A DNA stretch of 64,000 nt from Odiellus spinosus. Taxonomy: Eukaryota > Arthropoda > Arachnida > Opiliones > Phalangiidae. Of this stretch, positions 21,079 through 33,128 are shown in pieces. The translations under genes were made by a program, and so were the position numbers. The stretch is from contig OY987228.1 of assembly GCA_963920705.1 (NCBI GenBank), forward strand, positions 2,320,159-2,384,158, given 5' to 3'. Numbering within the stretch: the first letter of the stretch is position 1; each line of letters starts with the position of its first letter. The notes beneath the pieces were generated by a model. The model was not told the origin of the DNA, did no database searches, and saw only the letters and a program-made list of their open reading frames with translations.

Positions 21079-21904
21079 TTATACAACACGCTCTAAACAA
21101 TTTTTAAGTTGGACCAATTGACCACTAATTATCGAAAAAAATTTGTAGGCCCTAAAGTAGCTTTTCAGGCCTTTATTTTTTAGATTTTCCTCAAAGGTGG
21201 AAATAATCGTGAAAGGGCTCACGAAGCAGTTGTAATATTGATAGACGGCATCGAACTTTTCCGTTTGGTTGTCCTCGAAGAATAGGGACATGGTATTTCT
21301 GTCGTTGAACGACTGGTCCCTAATTTGAATTTAGTAGTCGGCGAATGTATGGTACATCTCCTCAAATACCGTTCTATGATTATTTAGGTGTCCCAGGTGT
21401 GCCGTAACAATGGGGCAAACCCGGTGTAACTCGGTAGCCTCTGCCGATGTCAGTGTGATGTCTTTCTCCGCTACGGAATAGCTGGTCAGTCGCAGGATAT
21501 CGCTCATGGCCGTTGCTTTCAGAGTGTTCACGCAGTTCTCGCTAATGGTGACTACGAAAGGTGTCTCCTCGCGACCAAGGGTCCATATAGCTAAAGGTTC
21601 AAGACGGAGGGCCAAGGTCGCCCATTCCGCAGGCGTGATACTGAATCCTGACAGAGAATCTTTCGAAATTATTCGAATCTCAATGTCGAAGGTCCCATTG
21701 GCAAACCCAAACGTTAAGTAACGCTGTTCGCTAAGTTGAATCCTATGATTTAGCTTCCTACCACTTGCAAACGCTGGAATTTTGCGCCGGTAGCCGGATC
21801 GACAACAAAAAGAGAGAGGGCCCCGCGTAAAAAAACTTTACCAAGTCCGCGGCAGAAAATAGCATAAGGTACTTACGGGGTAGCTTGGTTGTTGGTGAGT
21901 TCAT
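21079..21904 (-). pseudogene. Polinton/adintovirus-like gene fragment
   Basis: Starts at ATG 21904, 14 bases after the initiator site of a TATA promoter. After a short opening frame and a frameshift the readable protein is QRYLTFGFANGTFDIEIRI and GFSITPAEWATLALRLEPL, then a run to a stop at 21331. The same frame remains open again to 21079 (MSLFFEDNQTEKF...). The pattern of a short beta-sheet segment followed by 'xSITPxEWxxL' resembles small PC4-like nucleic-acid-binding proteins carried by Polintons and related viruses. That assignment is weak. A GTAAGT after nine codons could be a real splice donor. It is an old genomic copy with at least one frameshift and one stop. Confidence 0.45.
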
Positions 21905-21917
21905 CTTGGGAAGCAAC

Positions 21918-21951
21918 TGATAACTCGACACAGCACGGTCCGCAATTTATA
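21918..21951 (-). promoter_or_regulatory. TATA plus initiator core promoter
   Basis: On the minus strand GGGTATAAAT is followed by ATCAGTT, with the initiator A 33 bases after the first T of TATA. The same two boxes at the same spacing occur at 39598-39631 on the plus strand before another Polinton-type locus. Confidence 0.65.
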
Positions 21952-22126
21952 CCCTTAAAATCGAATGGGGTCCCCCGAATTTAGACACCCCTAAAAACAC
22001 CGGAATTTTAAATTTGAACAAAAGAAAATAAGCTTCACAAGACCATTTATTTTCTAAGGCTGTCAGTCCCATTCAAGGCAGCCCGCATGCTGATTTTTAT
22101 GTCGAATTTCTGAAAACGTATAGCGA

Positions 22127-22879
22127 TTTCCACTGGGACGTTTCGAGCGCTCCGAGAGAGGGCACCGAACTCGATTTTGACGTCACAGATCGGTCGAGAA
22201 TTCGCTTGAGAGTGGTCGAGCGAATCTCCCAGTGAAACACGACTCAATTATAAGAGCGACTCTCAAGGCAAGCTTTTCGCGGCAAGCAATGGCTGATTCG
22301 AATCATGTTGCGTTCGAGAAACTTTTTGTTAAACGATAAGCCTATGCGTAAAGAAGGACTTACTTCATTTTCGGAGTAGAACCTAAAATTTATATAAAAT
22401 TTTTACCTAACCTAATCCTATTTTAAACTTACTATGTTTTTATATTAACTTAATAGTATAAGTTATTTGTACACACTATATACTGTCCTCTCTCTTGGAG
22501 AATTTACATTCAAGAGTTGTAATGGCCTTATGGCCCCTAGCTCTAAACAAAAACCGAAAAAGAAAAGAAAAAGAACAACATCCTCAATATAACCATTTAT
22601 TTTAGGCCTTTTTACTATCCTTGATGTTTGCTGTAAAAGATTAGCTACAATTTCCTCGTCGGAACTATCCGAAGACGATTCCATAAATACGCAGCCCGAA
22701 TTTTGCTATTCCTATCTAGTTCCGCCATTTTTAATCGGAGCCCTCTCGGAGCTTCCCAGTGGAAATCGCTATAAAAAATCACGAAAACCGCTCGAGATCC
22801 GTCGCTCTTTCGAATATCTCGGAGCGATATTATTGCTCTCAGAGCGCTCTCCGCGAGAGCGAAATCGCCAGTGGAATTC
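22127..22879. mobile_element. Harbinger-like fragment/nonautonomous element with LINE insertion
   Basis: Begins TTCCACTGGGACG and ends with the complement of TTCCACTGGCGA, so both termini share TTCCACTGG; a second inverted pair is CGAGCGCTC/GAGAGCGCTC. The minus strand of the right half encodes the start of a Harbinger-type transposase-like protein: MESSSDSSDEEIVANLLQQT then YIEDVV. About 300 bp (22580-22870) are nearly identical to 38731-39030. A plus-strand LINE 3' end (GGCCTTATGGCCCCTAGCTC and an A-rich tail) is inserted at about 22441-22575, exactly where the two copies stop matching. Confidence 0.65.
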
Positions 22880-22911
22880 GCCATAAGCGTCCAATAAGAA
22901 CGCGAATGCAA

Positions 22912-23177
22912 CTTCTAAAAATCTATGACACTTTTTAATTTCGAATAATTTTGGTATAAATTAAATTTAAAAATTAAATATCGGATACGAAACGATTAAA
23001 TAATCACGATTAAGTTTAATATTAGTCAATTTTTACAAAAATCATCGCGAATTTAATGAAGTTTCAATAGAAACTAGCGGTAACCAACCCCAAGCCAAGG
23101 AAATTTCCCACCATATTTTGAATTCAAGTTTAATCGCTTTTAAAAACCAATCTAAACTAGTTAATATCCGATGCGTA
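22912..23177. other. Non-coding stretch
   Basis: AT-rich DNA with nothing recognisable. Confidence 0.35.
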
Positions 23178-24216
23178 TTGGGGCTGTATAAATATTACAT
23201 CAAAAATGTCTTTGCGAACAAAGACCCAGAAGGACACGTTATGATTTCGGAAGGCTAAAGCGACAGATATTATATCAAAAATGATCCCAGAAAGATCTGT
23301 TATGATTTCGGATGGCTGAAGGGACAGATGTTAAATTTTCTTTTAAAACGTAAAATTTAATTATAATCGCAATCTGACAGGATTTAGAGTCTAATTTCAA
23401 AACAACTGATTTTATTCACTCGCAAATATTTAAGAAAAAACATAACAGGCGATTTTCTCCAATTGACCCTTAACATTAAATTTGGCTTAATTATTTTTCA
23501 GGGAAAACGTGTATTGAATTGTGTTTTTTTGCTTTTTTTTTAGTATAATGTGAGTTCACTTTTTTTTAACCCCGAATTGTCACGACTCGTACTTCAACAG
23601 ATCGTTAAAAATATTCGCCGGTTTATAAGAATGAGTATCTTATAGGGACTATTTGCGTTTTTTAAAGCCCCTGTGTACTCACCTTGTTTTCTAGCTTAAC
23701 AGACGACGTTGACCGTAACAAATTGAGCAGTCAAATGAGAATTTTAAAGGGGGCAAATTTCAGAAAAGATAGGCCTTTTAAATTATTCGTAGTTATTTTT
23801 CTTCGAGGAAAACCTTATAATTTTATTTTATGATTCCTTGAAAGAGATCACTTTCTAGCGCTAAAACCTAAATACATAAGGAATTTGGTTTTGGAAATCC
23901 GCAACCTAAGTTGGGACTAAAATACAGCGAATTTTTATTCCATATAAACTCCTTATTTCAGCACGCATAATGCATTATGAACGAATTGCCTCGACTAAAG
24001 TCGAGGAGTTATAATAAAACATTATTTATTTAAGTAGTTTTAACCGAGTTTTAACGGAATTTCAAGGTCGGTATTCGAGTATTCGTCAATTACAAATTTA
24101 AGAATATTAATTATCGAAATACATATAGTTAAAGAAAGTATCCACGATTAGCGTATAGCCCCTTTAAAGCCACATATCTCACAACCTTGGTTTGTTTACA
24201 TATCGAAGACAAATAA

Positions 24217-25070
24217 CAGGGTTGCCACAGATTTTCCATAACAAAATTCCCTGACTTTTCCAGGTTTTCCCTGACCATCTATACCATTTTTCCCTGACCA
24301 ATTTAAAGGTTTAAATTAGTCGTAACTCCTCTTGAAGACTATATAAACTCCTTTTTGCGTTGAATGGGAACTCCAAGATTTGCTAGAGATTGGCGTGGGA
24401 GGTCTCCCCACGGACCGTGTATATACCGGACGAGAAAAGCAAGCGTTTTTCTGCCCCGTGCACCGACTCTCAATAGAGCCCAGAAAATAATCGTACAAGG
24501 TCATTTATTAAATTCAAATTGGCGCGTGTCTTTAAATCGCTAGGATAACCATTTTGAAATTTCGCTCTCACGTGACACAAGAGTCACGAGAAATAATAAA
24601 AAATGACCTTGTACGAGTATTTTCTCTCTCGCTTCCGAGCCCAATGCTCGGGGAAGTTTTTTTGTACAGTGGAAGGCTGGCGAATTCTCGTCCGGTATAT
24701 ACACGGTCCGTGGTCTCCCTAGTGTGAATCAGCTCTCCCCAAAAATAGGTGTTCTGTTAGACAGTATACTGTGAGAAAGTATTCATAAATAACGTGCTTT
24801 TCTCAATAGGGACTTTCCATAAATGTTTGGAAGGCTCTGATCCCATATAATAAATTTTTCCACATATTTATGGAAGCCTCCCTGGTCTAACTGAATCCAT
24901 ACTATGAGATTCCAGAAATTTATTTTTGGATAATATGAAAATTCCCTGACTTTTCCCTGAACTTTGGACAATTTTAAAATTCCCTGACTTTTCCCTGACT
25001 TTTTATACCAATTTTGAAATTCCCTGACTTTTCCAGGTTTTCCAGGTTTTCCAGGTCTGTGGCAACCCTG
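24217..25070. mobile_element. hAT-like nonautonomous element
   Basis: Ends CAGGGTTGCCACAG and CTGTGGCAACCCTG, perfect 14-bp inverted repeats of the CAGGG type common in hAT elements. Near both ends the motif CCCTGACTTTTCCAGGTTTTCC repeats in part: TTCCCTGACTTTTCC (24251, 24951, 24982, 25021) and TTTTCCAGG (three times at 25029-25055). The flanking 8 bp (ACAAATAA / AATAAATA) do not form a clean duplication. No transposase is encoded. Confidence 0.7.
24398..24718. repeat. Nested palindromic insert
   Basis: Outer arms CCACGGACCGTGTATATACC (24408) and GGTATATACACGGTCCGTGG (24693), about 38 bp each. Inner arms CGTACAAGGTCATTT (24492) and AAATGACCTTGTACG (24601). A MITE-like insert within the hAT-like element. 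Confidence 0.8.
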
Positions 25071-25490
25071 AATAAATAGCTTTTTAATAGTACCCATTCT
25101 AGAGCAGATATGGCCTTTGAAACAACGACGTTGAGTAATACCTGGTTTCGGGATAGCGTGTGGTCTTTAACGAATAGTAATTCAAAGTAAGAATAAAAAA
25201 ATGTGTCTGAAATATACTTAAATCTCTGTGAATGAATTTACGACTAAGTCGAAAGTTAGAATACTCAACCTTTTCTATCGAACGAAAAGTTTTATTTTGG
25301 CTGACACGTAATCACTGAAAAATAATTAAGCCAAATTTATGATAAGGGTCAATGGGAGCAAATCGCCTGTTATGTTTTTTCTTAAGTATTTGCGAGTGAA
25401 TAAAATCAGTTGTTTTGAAATTAGACTCTAAATCCTGTCAGATGTCGATTATAATTAAATTTTACGTTTTAAAAGAAAATTTAACATCTG

Positions 25491-25715
25491 TCCCTTCAGC
25501 CATCCGAAATCATAACAGATCTTTCTGGGTCTTTGTTCACAAAGACATTTTTGATATAATATCTGTCGCTTCAGCCTTCCGAAATCATAACGTGTCCTTC
25601 TGGGTCTTTGTTCACAAAGACATTTTTGATATAATATCTGTCGCTTCAGCCTTCCGAAATCATAACGTGTCCTTCTGGGTCTTTGTTCGCAAAGACATTT
25701 TTGATGTAATATCTG
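25491..25715. repeat. 75-bp tandem repeat, three copies
   Basis: Three copies of a 75-bp unit with CCGAAATCATAAC...TCTGGGTCTTTGTTC...AAAGACATTTTTGAT. Because 75 is a multiple of three, the plus strand reads as a 25-residue repeat (SFWVFVHKDIFDIISVA), but this is the arm of the foldback element, not a gene. Confidence 0.9.
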
Positions 25716-25725
25716 TTCCTTCAGT

Positions 25726-26389
25726 CTTACATTTTATTGTAAACTTCAATATCATTAGACTTGCCATCTAATAGTATTAAGTTATATATTAATAATATAA
25801 ACATAGCAATTTTCCATATCGTGAGGCTTTTTCTTTAAAAATGGTAAAATATTTAGTTGTATATTATACAAAAAAGTAGGTTTGCTTTTCACTTCTAAAA
25901 AAGTGGACCAAAGCCGTAAAGGTACGGAAATTAAAAATTCAAAACCGTGAAGCGTTAAAATTAAAAATTAACGGTTAAAGAAATAAGAAAGCCAGAGTCT
26001 AAGAAATTAGGAACTTATAGATATTAATATGAATAAAAATTATCCAAAAAAAAATACGTATAATTATGTAGTCATTCTATAGGGAGACAGCAAAGAGCCA
26101 TGGGGGAAAGAAAGCCTGACGTCATGGAACTCCCTTACTGGGGGCGTTTGTAATGGCTACTTCTGTAACTCCTTCACTTAGGGGGAAGAACACACTAAGA
26201 GTTGAGAGATAGAAACCTCTGACGTATCAATGTCTCCCTTTCTGACTCCCTAAGAGTCCCTATAGTACAATCCACCCTTGGACGGTGGACCAGTTATTTT
26301 TTACGTCTCCCCTATATATGTAAACATTTCCATTTTTAAGGGTGAATCTACTATTAAAACTTTCCATAGGCCGAATTTGTACGTCTTTT
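25726..26389. other. Non-coding stretch
   Basis: A possible small element with CTATAGGGA ends (about 26078-26268) is present. No target duplication or gene supports it further. Confidence 0.35.
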
Positions 26390-29300
26390 TGCCCTTTAAA
26401 CCCTATTAAAATTAATTTATTCATCATTTTTGATGTTAATACCTCCGACAGCCGCAGCGAAATCTTTAAATTTTTATCATTGCCCTTTAAACCCAATTAA
26501 AATTAATTTTTTCATCATTTTTGATGTTAATAGCTACAGCAGCCTTACTTGATTCAGTGAGATCTCTACATTTTTACCATTGCCCTTTAAACCCAATTAA
26601 AATTAATTTTTTCATAATTTTTGATGTTAATAGCTGCGGCAGCCGCACTTGATTAAGTCAAATTTCTACATTTTAACCATTGCCCTTTAAACCCAATTAA
26701 AATTAATTTTTTCATAATTTTTGATGTTAATAACTGGGGCAGCCTCACTTGATTCAGTCAGATCTCTACATTTTCCCCATTGCCCTTTAAACCCAATTAA
26801 AATTAATTTTTTCATAATTTTTGATGTTAATATCATGGGCAGCCTCACTAGATTCAGTCAGATCTCTACATTTTTACCATTGGCCCTTTAAACCCAATTA
26901 AAATTAATTTTTTCATAATTTTTGATGTTAATAGCTGGGACAGCATCACTTGATTCAGTCAGATCTCTACATTTTCACCCTTGCCCTTTAAACCAAATTT
27001 AAATTAATTTTTTCATAAATTTTGATGTTAATACCTCCGACAGCCGCAATGAAATCTTTATATTTTCCCCATTGCCCCTTTAAACCAAATTTAAATTAAT
27101 TTTTTCATCAATTTTGATGTTAATACCTCCGGCAGCCGCAGCGAAATCTTTAAATTTTTATCATTGCCCTTTAAACCCAATTATAATTAATTTTTTCATT
27201 ATTTTTGATGTTAATAGCTACAGCAGCCACACTTGATTCAGTCAGATCTCTACATTTTTACCATTGCCCTTTAAACCCAATTGAAATTAATTTTTTCATA
27301 ATTTTTGATGTTAATAGCTGCGGCAGCCGCACTTGATTTAGTCAAATTTCAACATTTTAACCATTGCCCTTTAAACCCAATTAAAATTAATTTTTTCATA
27401 ATTTTTGATGTTAATAACTGGGGCAGCCTCACTTGATTCAGTCAGATCTCTACATTTTCCCCCATTGCCCTTTAAACCCAATTAAAATTAATTCATAATT
27501 TTTGATGTTAATATCTGGGGCAGCCTCACTAGATTCAGTCAGATCTCTACATTTTTACCATTGCCCCTTTAAACCCAATTAAAATTAGTTTTTTCATAAT
27601 TTTAGATGTTAATAGCTGGGACAGCGTCACTTGATTCAGTCAGATCTCTACATTTTCCCCCTTGCCCTTTAAACCAAATTTAAATTAATTTTTTCATAAA
27701 TTTTGATGTTAATACCTCCGACAGCCGCAATGAAATCTTTATATTTTCCCCATTTCCCCTTTAAACCAAATTTAAATTAATTTTTTCATCAATTTTGATG
27801 TTAATACCTCCGGCAGCCGCAGCGAAATCTTAAAATTTTTATCATTGCCCTTTAAACCCAATTATAATTAATTTTTTCATTATTTTTGATGTTAATAGCT
27901 ACAGCAGCCACACTTGATTCAGTCAGATCTCTACATTTTTACCATTGCCCTTTCAACCCAATTGAAATTAATTTTTTCATCATTTTTGATGTTAATAGCT
28001 GCGGCAGCCGCACTTGAATAAGTCAAATTTCAACATTTTTACCATTGCCCTTTAAACCCAATTAAACCAATTTTTTTCATAATTTTTGATGTTAATAGCT
28101 GGGGCAGCCGAACTTGATTCAGTCAGATCTCTACATTTTTACCATTGCCCTTTAAACCCAATTAAAATTAATTTTTACATAATTTTTGATGTTAATAGCT
28201 GCGGCAGCTGCACTTGATTCAGTCAAATTTCTACATTTTTACCATTGCCCTTTAAACCCAATGAAAATTAATTTTTTCATCATTTTTGATGTTAATAACT
28301 GTGGCAGCCTCACTTGATTCAGTCAGATCTCTACATTTTACCCCTTGCCCTTTAAACCAAATTTAAATTAATTTTTTCATAAATTTTGATGTTAATACCT
28401 CCGACAGCCGCAATGAAATCTTTATATTTTCCCCATTGCCCTTTAAACCCTATTAAAATTAATTTATTCATCATTTTTGATGTTAATACCTCCGACAGCC
28501 GCAGCGAAATCTTTAAATTTTTATCATTGCCCTTTAAACCCAATTATAATTAATTTTTTCATTATTTTTGATGTTAATAGCTACAGCAGCCACACTTGAT
28601 TCAGTCAGATCTCTACATTTTTACAATTGCCCTTTAAACCCAATTAAAATTAATTTTTTCATAATTTTTGATGTTAATAGCTGCGGCAGCCGCACTTGAT
28701 TTAGTCAAATTTCTACATTTTAACCATTGCCCTTTAAACCCAATTAAAATTAATTTTTTCATAATTTTTGATGTTAATAACTGGGGCAGCCTCACTTGAT
28801 TCAGTCAGATCTCTACATTTTCCCCATTGCCCTTTAAACCCAATTAAAATTAATTTTTTCATAATTTTTGATGTTAATATCATGGGCAGCCTCACTAGAT
28901 TCAGTCAGATCTCTACATTTTTACCATTGGCCCTTTAAACCCAATTAAAATTAATTTTTTCATAATTTTTGATGTTAATAGCTGGGACAGCGTCACTTGA
29001 TTCAGTCAGATCTCTACATTTTCCCCCTTGCCCTTTAAACCAAATTTAAATTAATTTTTTCATAAATTTTGATGTTAATACCTCCGACAGCCGCAATGAA
29101 ATCTTTATATTTTCCCCATTTCCCCTTTAAACCAAATTTAAATTAATTTTTTCATCAATTTTGATGTTAATACCTCCGGCAGCCGCAGCGAAATCTTAAA
29201 ATTTTTATCATTGCCCTTTAAACCCAATTATAATTAATTTTTTCATTATTTTTGATGTTAATAGCTACAGCAGCCACACTTGATTCAGTCAGATCTCTAC

Positions 29301-32150
29301 ATTTTTACCATTGCCCTTTAAACCCAATTGAAATTAATTTTTTCATAATTTTTGATGTTAATAACTGGGGCAGCCTCACTTGATTCAGTCAGATCTCTAC
29401 ATTTTCCCCCATTGCCCTTTAAACCCAATTAAAATTAATTCATAATTTTTGATGTTAATATCTGGGGCAGCCTCACTAGATTCAGTCAGATCTCTACATT
29501 TTTACCATTGCCCCTTTAAACCCAATTAAAATTAGTTTTTTCATAATTTTAGATGTTAATAGCTGGGACAGCGTCACTTGATTCAGTCAGATCTCTACAT
29601 TTTCCCCCTTGCCCTTTAAACCAAATTTAAATGAATTTTTTCATAAATTTTGATGTTAATACCTCCGACAGCCGCAATGAAATCTTTATATTTTCCCCAT
29701 TTCCCCTTTAAACCAAATTTAAATTAATTTTTTCATCAATTTTGATGTTAATACCTCCGGCAGCCGCAGCGAAATCTTAAAATTTTTATCATTGCCCTTT
29801 AAACCCAATTATAATTAATTTTTTCATTATTTTTGATGTTAATAGCTACAGCAGCCACACTTGATTCAGTCAGATCTCTACATTTTTACCATTGCCCTTT
29901 CAACCCAATTGAAATTAATTTTTTCATCATTTTTGATGTTAATAGCTGCGGCAGCCGCACTTGAATAAGTCAAATTTCAACATTTTTACCATTGCCCTTT
30001 AAACCCAATTAAACTAATTTTTTTCATAATTTTTGATGTTAATAGCTGGGGCAGCCGAACTTGATTCAGTCAGATCTCTACATTTTTACCATTGCCCTTT
30101 AAACCCAATTAAAATTAATTTTTACATAATTTTTGATGTTAATAGCTGCGGCAGCTGCACTTGATTCAGTCAAATTTCTACATTTTTACCATTGCCCTTT
30201 AAACCCAATGAAAATTAATTTTTTCATCATTTTTGATGTTAATAACTGTGGCAGCCTCACTTGATTCAGTCAGATCTCTACATTTTACCCCTTGCCCTTT
30301 AAACCAAATTTAAATTAATTTTTTCATAAATTTTGATGTTAATACCTCCGACAGCCGCAATGAAATCTTTATATTTTCCCCATTGCCCTTTAAACCAAAT
30401 TTAAATTAATTTTTTCATCAATTTTGATGTTAATACCTCCGGCAGCCGCAGCGAAATCTTTAAATTTTTATCATTGCCCTTTAAACCCAATTATAATTAA
30501 TTTTTTCATTATTTTTGATGTTAATAGCTACAGCAGCCACACTTGATTCAGTCAGATCTCTACATTTTTACCATTGCCCTTTAAACCCAATTGAAATTAA
30601 TTTTTTCATAATTTTTGATGTTAATAGCTGCGGCAGCCGCACTTGATTTAGTCAAATTTCAACATTTTAACCATTGCCCTTTAAACCCAATTAAAATTAA
30701 TTTTTTCATAATTTTTGATGTTAATAACTGGGGCAGCCTCACTTGATTCAGTCAGATCTCTACATTTTCCCCATTGCCCTTTAAACCCAATTAAAATTAA
30801 TTCATAATTTTTGATGTTAATATCTGGGGCAGCCTCACTAGATTCAGTCAGATCTCTACATTTTTACCATTGCCCCTTTAAACCCAATTAAAATTAGTTT
30901 TTTCATAATTTTAGATGTTAATAGCTGGGACAGCGTCACTTGATTCAGTCAGATCTCTACATTTTCCCCCTTGCCCTTTAATCCAAATTTAAATTAATTT
31001 TTTCATAAATTTTGATGTTAATACCTCCGACAGCCGCAATGAAATCTTTATATTTTCCCCATTTCCCCTTTAAACCAAATTTAAATTAATTTTTTCATCA
31101 ATTTTGATGTTAATACCTCCGGCAGCCGCAGCGAAATCTTAAAATTTTTATCATTGCCCTTTAAACCCAATTATAATTAATTTTTTCATTATTTTTGATG
31201 TTAATAGCTACAGCAGCCACACTTGATTCAGTCAGATCTCTACATTTTTACCATTGCCCTTTCAACCCAATTGAAATTAATTTTTTCATCATTTTTGATG
31301 TTAATAGCTGCGGCAGCCGCACTTGATTTAGTCAAATTTCAACATTTTTACCATTGCCCTTTAAACCCAATTAAACTAATTTTTTTCATAATTTTTGATG
31401 TTAATAGCTGGGGCAGCCGAACTTGATTCAGTCAGATCTCTACATTTTTACCATTGCCCTTTAAACCCAATTAAAATTAATTTTTACATAATTTTTGATG
31501 TTAATAGCTGCGGCAGCTGCACTTGATTCAGTCAAATTTCTACATTTTTACCATTGCCCTTTAAACCCAATGAAAATTAATTTTTTCATCATTTTTGATG
31601 TTAATAACTGTGGCAGCCTCACTTGATTCAGTCAGATCTCTACATTTTACCCCTTGCCCTTTAAACCAAATTTAAATTAATTTTTTCATAAATTTTGATG
31701 TTAATACCTCCGACAGCCGCAATGAAATCTTTATATTTTCCCCATTGCCCTTTAAACCAAATTTAAATTAATTTTTTCATCAATTTTGATGTTAATACCT
31801 CCGACAGCCGCAGTGAAATCTTTATATTTTCCCCATTGCCCTTTAAACCAAATTTAAAATAAATTTTTTCATAAATTTTGATGTTAATACCTCCGACAGC
31901 CGCAGTGAAATCATTATATTTTCCCCATTGCCCTTTAAACCAAATTTAAATAAATTTTTTCATAAATTTTGATGTTAATACCTCCGACAGCCGCAGTGAA
32001 ATCTTTATATTTTCCACATTGCCCTTTAAAACAAATTTAATTAAATATTTTCATCAATTTTGATGTTAATACCTCCGACAGCCGCAGTGAAATCTTTATA
32101 ATTTTCCATTACCCTTTAAACTAAATTCCAATTACTTTTTTCATTATTTT
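26390..32150. repeat. ~100-bp satellite array with higher-order structure
   Basis: About 58 monomers of roughly 97-101 bp. Each has TTGCCCTTTAAACC, AATTAATTTTTTCAT, TTTGATGTTAATA, a variable box around CAGCC, and a TACATTTT-like end. Two monomer classes alternate in blocks: one with ACCTCCGACAGCCGCA...GAAATCTTTAT, the other with AGCTGNGGCAGCC...TTGATTCAGTCAGATC. Multi-monomer blocks recur nearly unchanged (27834, 29780 and 31141; spacings 1946 and 1361 bp). The right edge runs into the inverted repeat at 32110-33128. ORFs inside are translated monomers, not genes. Confidence 0.95.
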
Positions 32151-33128
32151 TGATGTTAATACCTTCCTTATTGCTGTTCGGAATGACAAGTCGTTCGGAA
32201 TTTCACTCATTTTTAAAAAGGAGAGTACTTTTAAGGCGGAGAAATTGAAAATTAATGTTATTCTATGGGATTTAGATTTTTTGTAAGAGACTTTCCTTTC
32301 AGATTTATTTTCTAATGCTTCCAAATATTTTACGGGCTTTATTTTAAGACTAATTTCATAATTTTATACCGATTAGTTTGGTCACAGTCTATAAACGGCA
32401 AAAATATGAAGAAGGAGAAATTAAGTCATTAGAGTTCAATACCCATAGCCTCCAAATCAAGCGCGCTCCTCCTGGCTCCTGCACGTGATTTTAAAAAGCC
32501 ATATAAAACCTAAGCCTAATTTGTCAAATTAGGCTTAGGTTTTTGCGAATCTATTTCTCCGCCTTGTTGTTCCCTCCGTTTTCATGAATAGATTGTGGGC
32601 CAACTAATCGGTGTAAAATTATGAAATTAGTCTTAAAATAAAGCTTGAAACTTAATTCATACCACACGGAAAAACCAAGTCAGAAAAATATTCGGAAGTA
32701 TTAGAAAATAAATCTGAAAGGTAAGCCACTTTCAAAAAATCAAATCCCATAGAATAACATTACGAATTTGGCCATGCGCGAAACCAGCTAAGTACCAAAA
32801 AAAGGGTCAACTTCAGAATTAATTTTAAAATACTTAGACTTAATATTTTTAAAATACTTAGACTTAATATTTTTAAATGAAACTTGAAAAGTTCAACATT
32901 GGAACCTTGCTCTACCATTTAAAAGTGATTATAACTGTAACAAATAATTCCTCTTTTAGTTCTGTCAATCACTGGACTTGTCCTCGAAAGAGTCGATTTT
33001 AATGTTATTCTATGGGAGAATGGAGCGTTTTGATTGGCTAGAGACTGAATTTTTTAGGAAATCAAAATTGCATTACAAATGATGATCAGCCCATAACGTA
33101 AGAACCCTACCGGGTTCTCCGAATGTAT
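32110..33128 (-). repeat. Right copy of the ~1-kb inverted repeat
   Basis: Reverse complement of 17262-18205. It contains the same internal palindrome (32506-32541) and foldback arms, with an extra ~44 bp (32461-32505, GC-rich, GCGCGCTCCTCCTGG) not found in the left copy. Its inner end is the last monomer of the satellite array. Confidence 0.9.

Larger units (their letters stand above)
23178..25725. repeat. Foldback-type element with ~350-bp inverted arms
   Basis: The left arm (~23178-23510) and right arm (~25295-25725) are inverted copies; for example TAACAGGCGATTTTCTCC (23445) against GGAGCAAATCGCCTGTTA (25353), and AAATTTAACATCTGTCCC in the right arm. The arms end in short tandem repeats, fewer on the left than on the right. 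The interior 23511-24216 and 25071-25294 carries no gene. The middle is occupied by the hAT-like unit at 24217-25070. Confidence 0.8.

Noticed and set aside
25415..25771. Plus-strand ORF with a 25-residue repeat
   Set aside because: The repeat is the 75-bp tandem of a foldback arm; the same DNA inverted at 23.2 kb is not open.
26260..32324. Short ORFs inside the satellite
   Set aside because: They follow the monomer period and end at random stops; there are no protein features.
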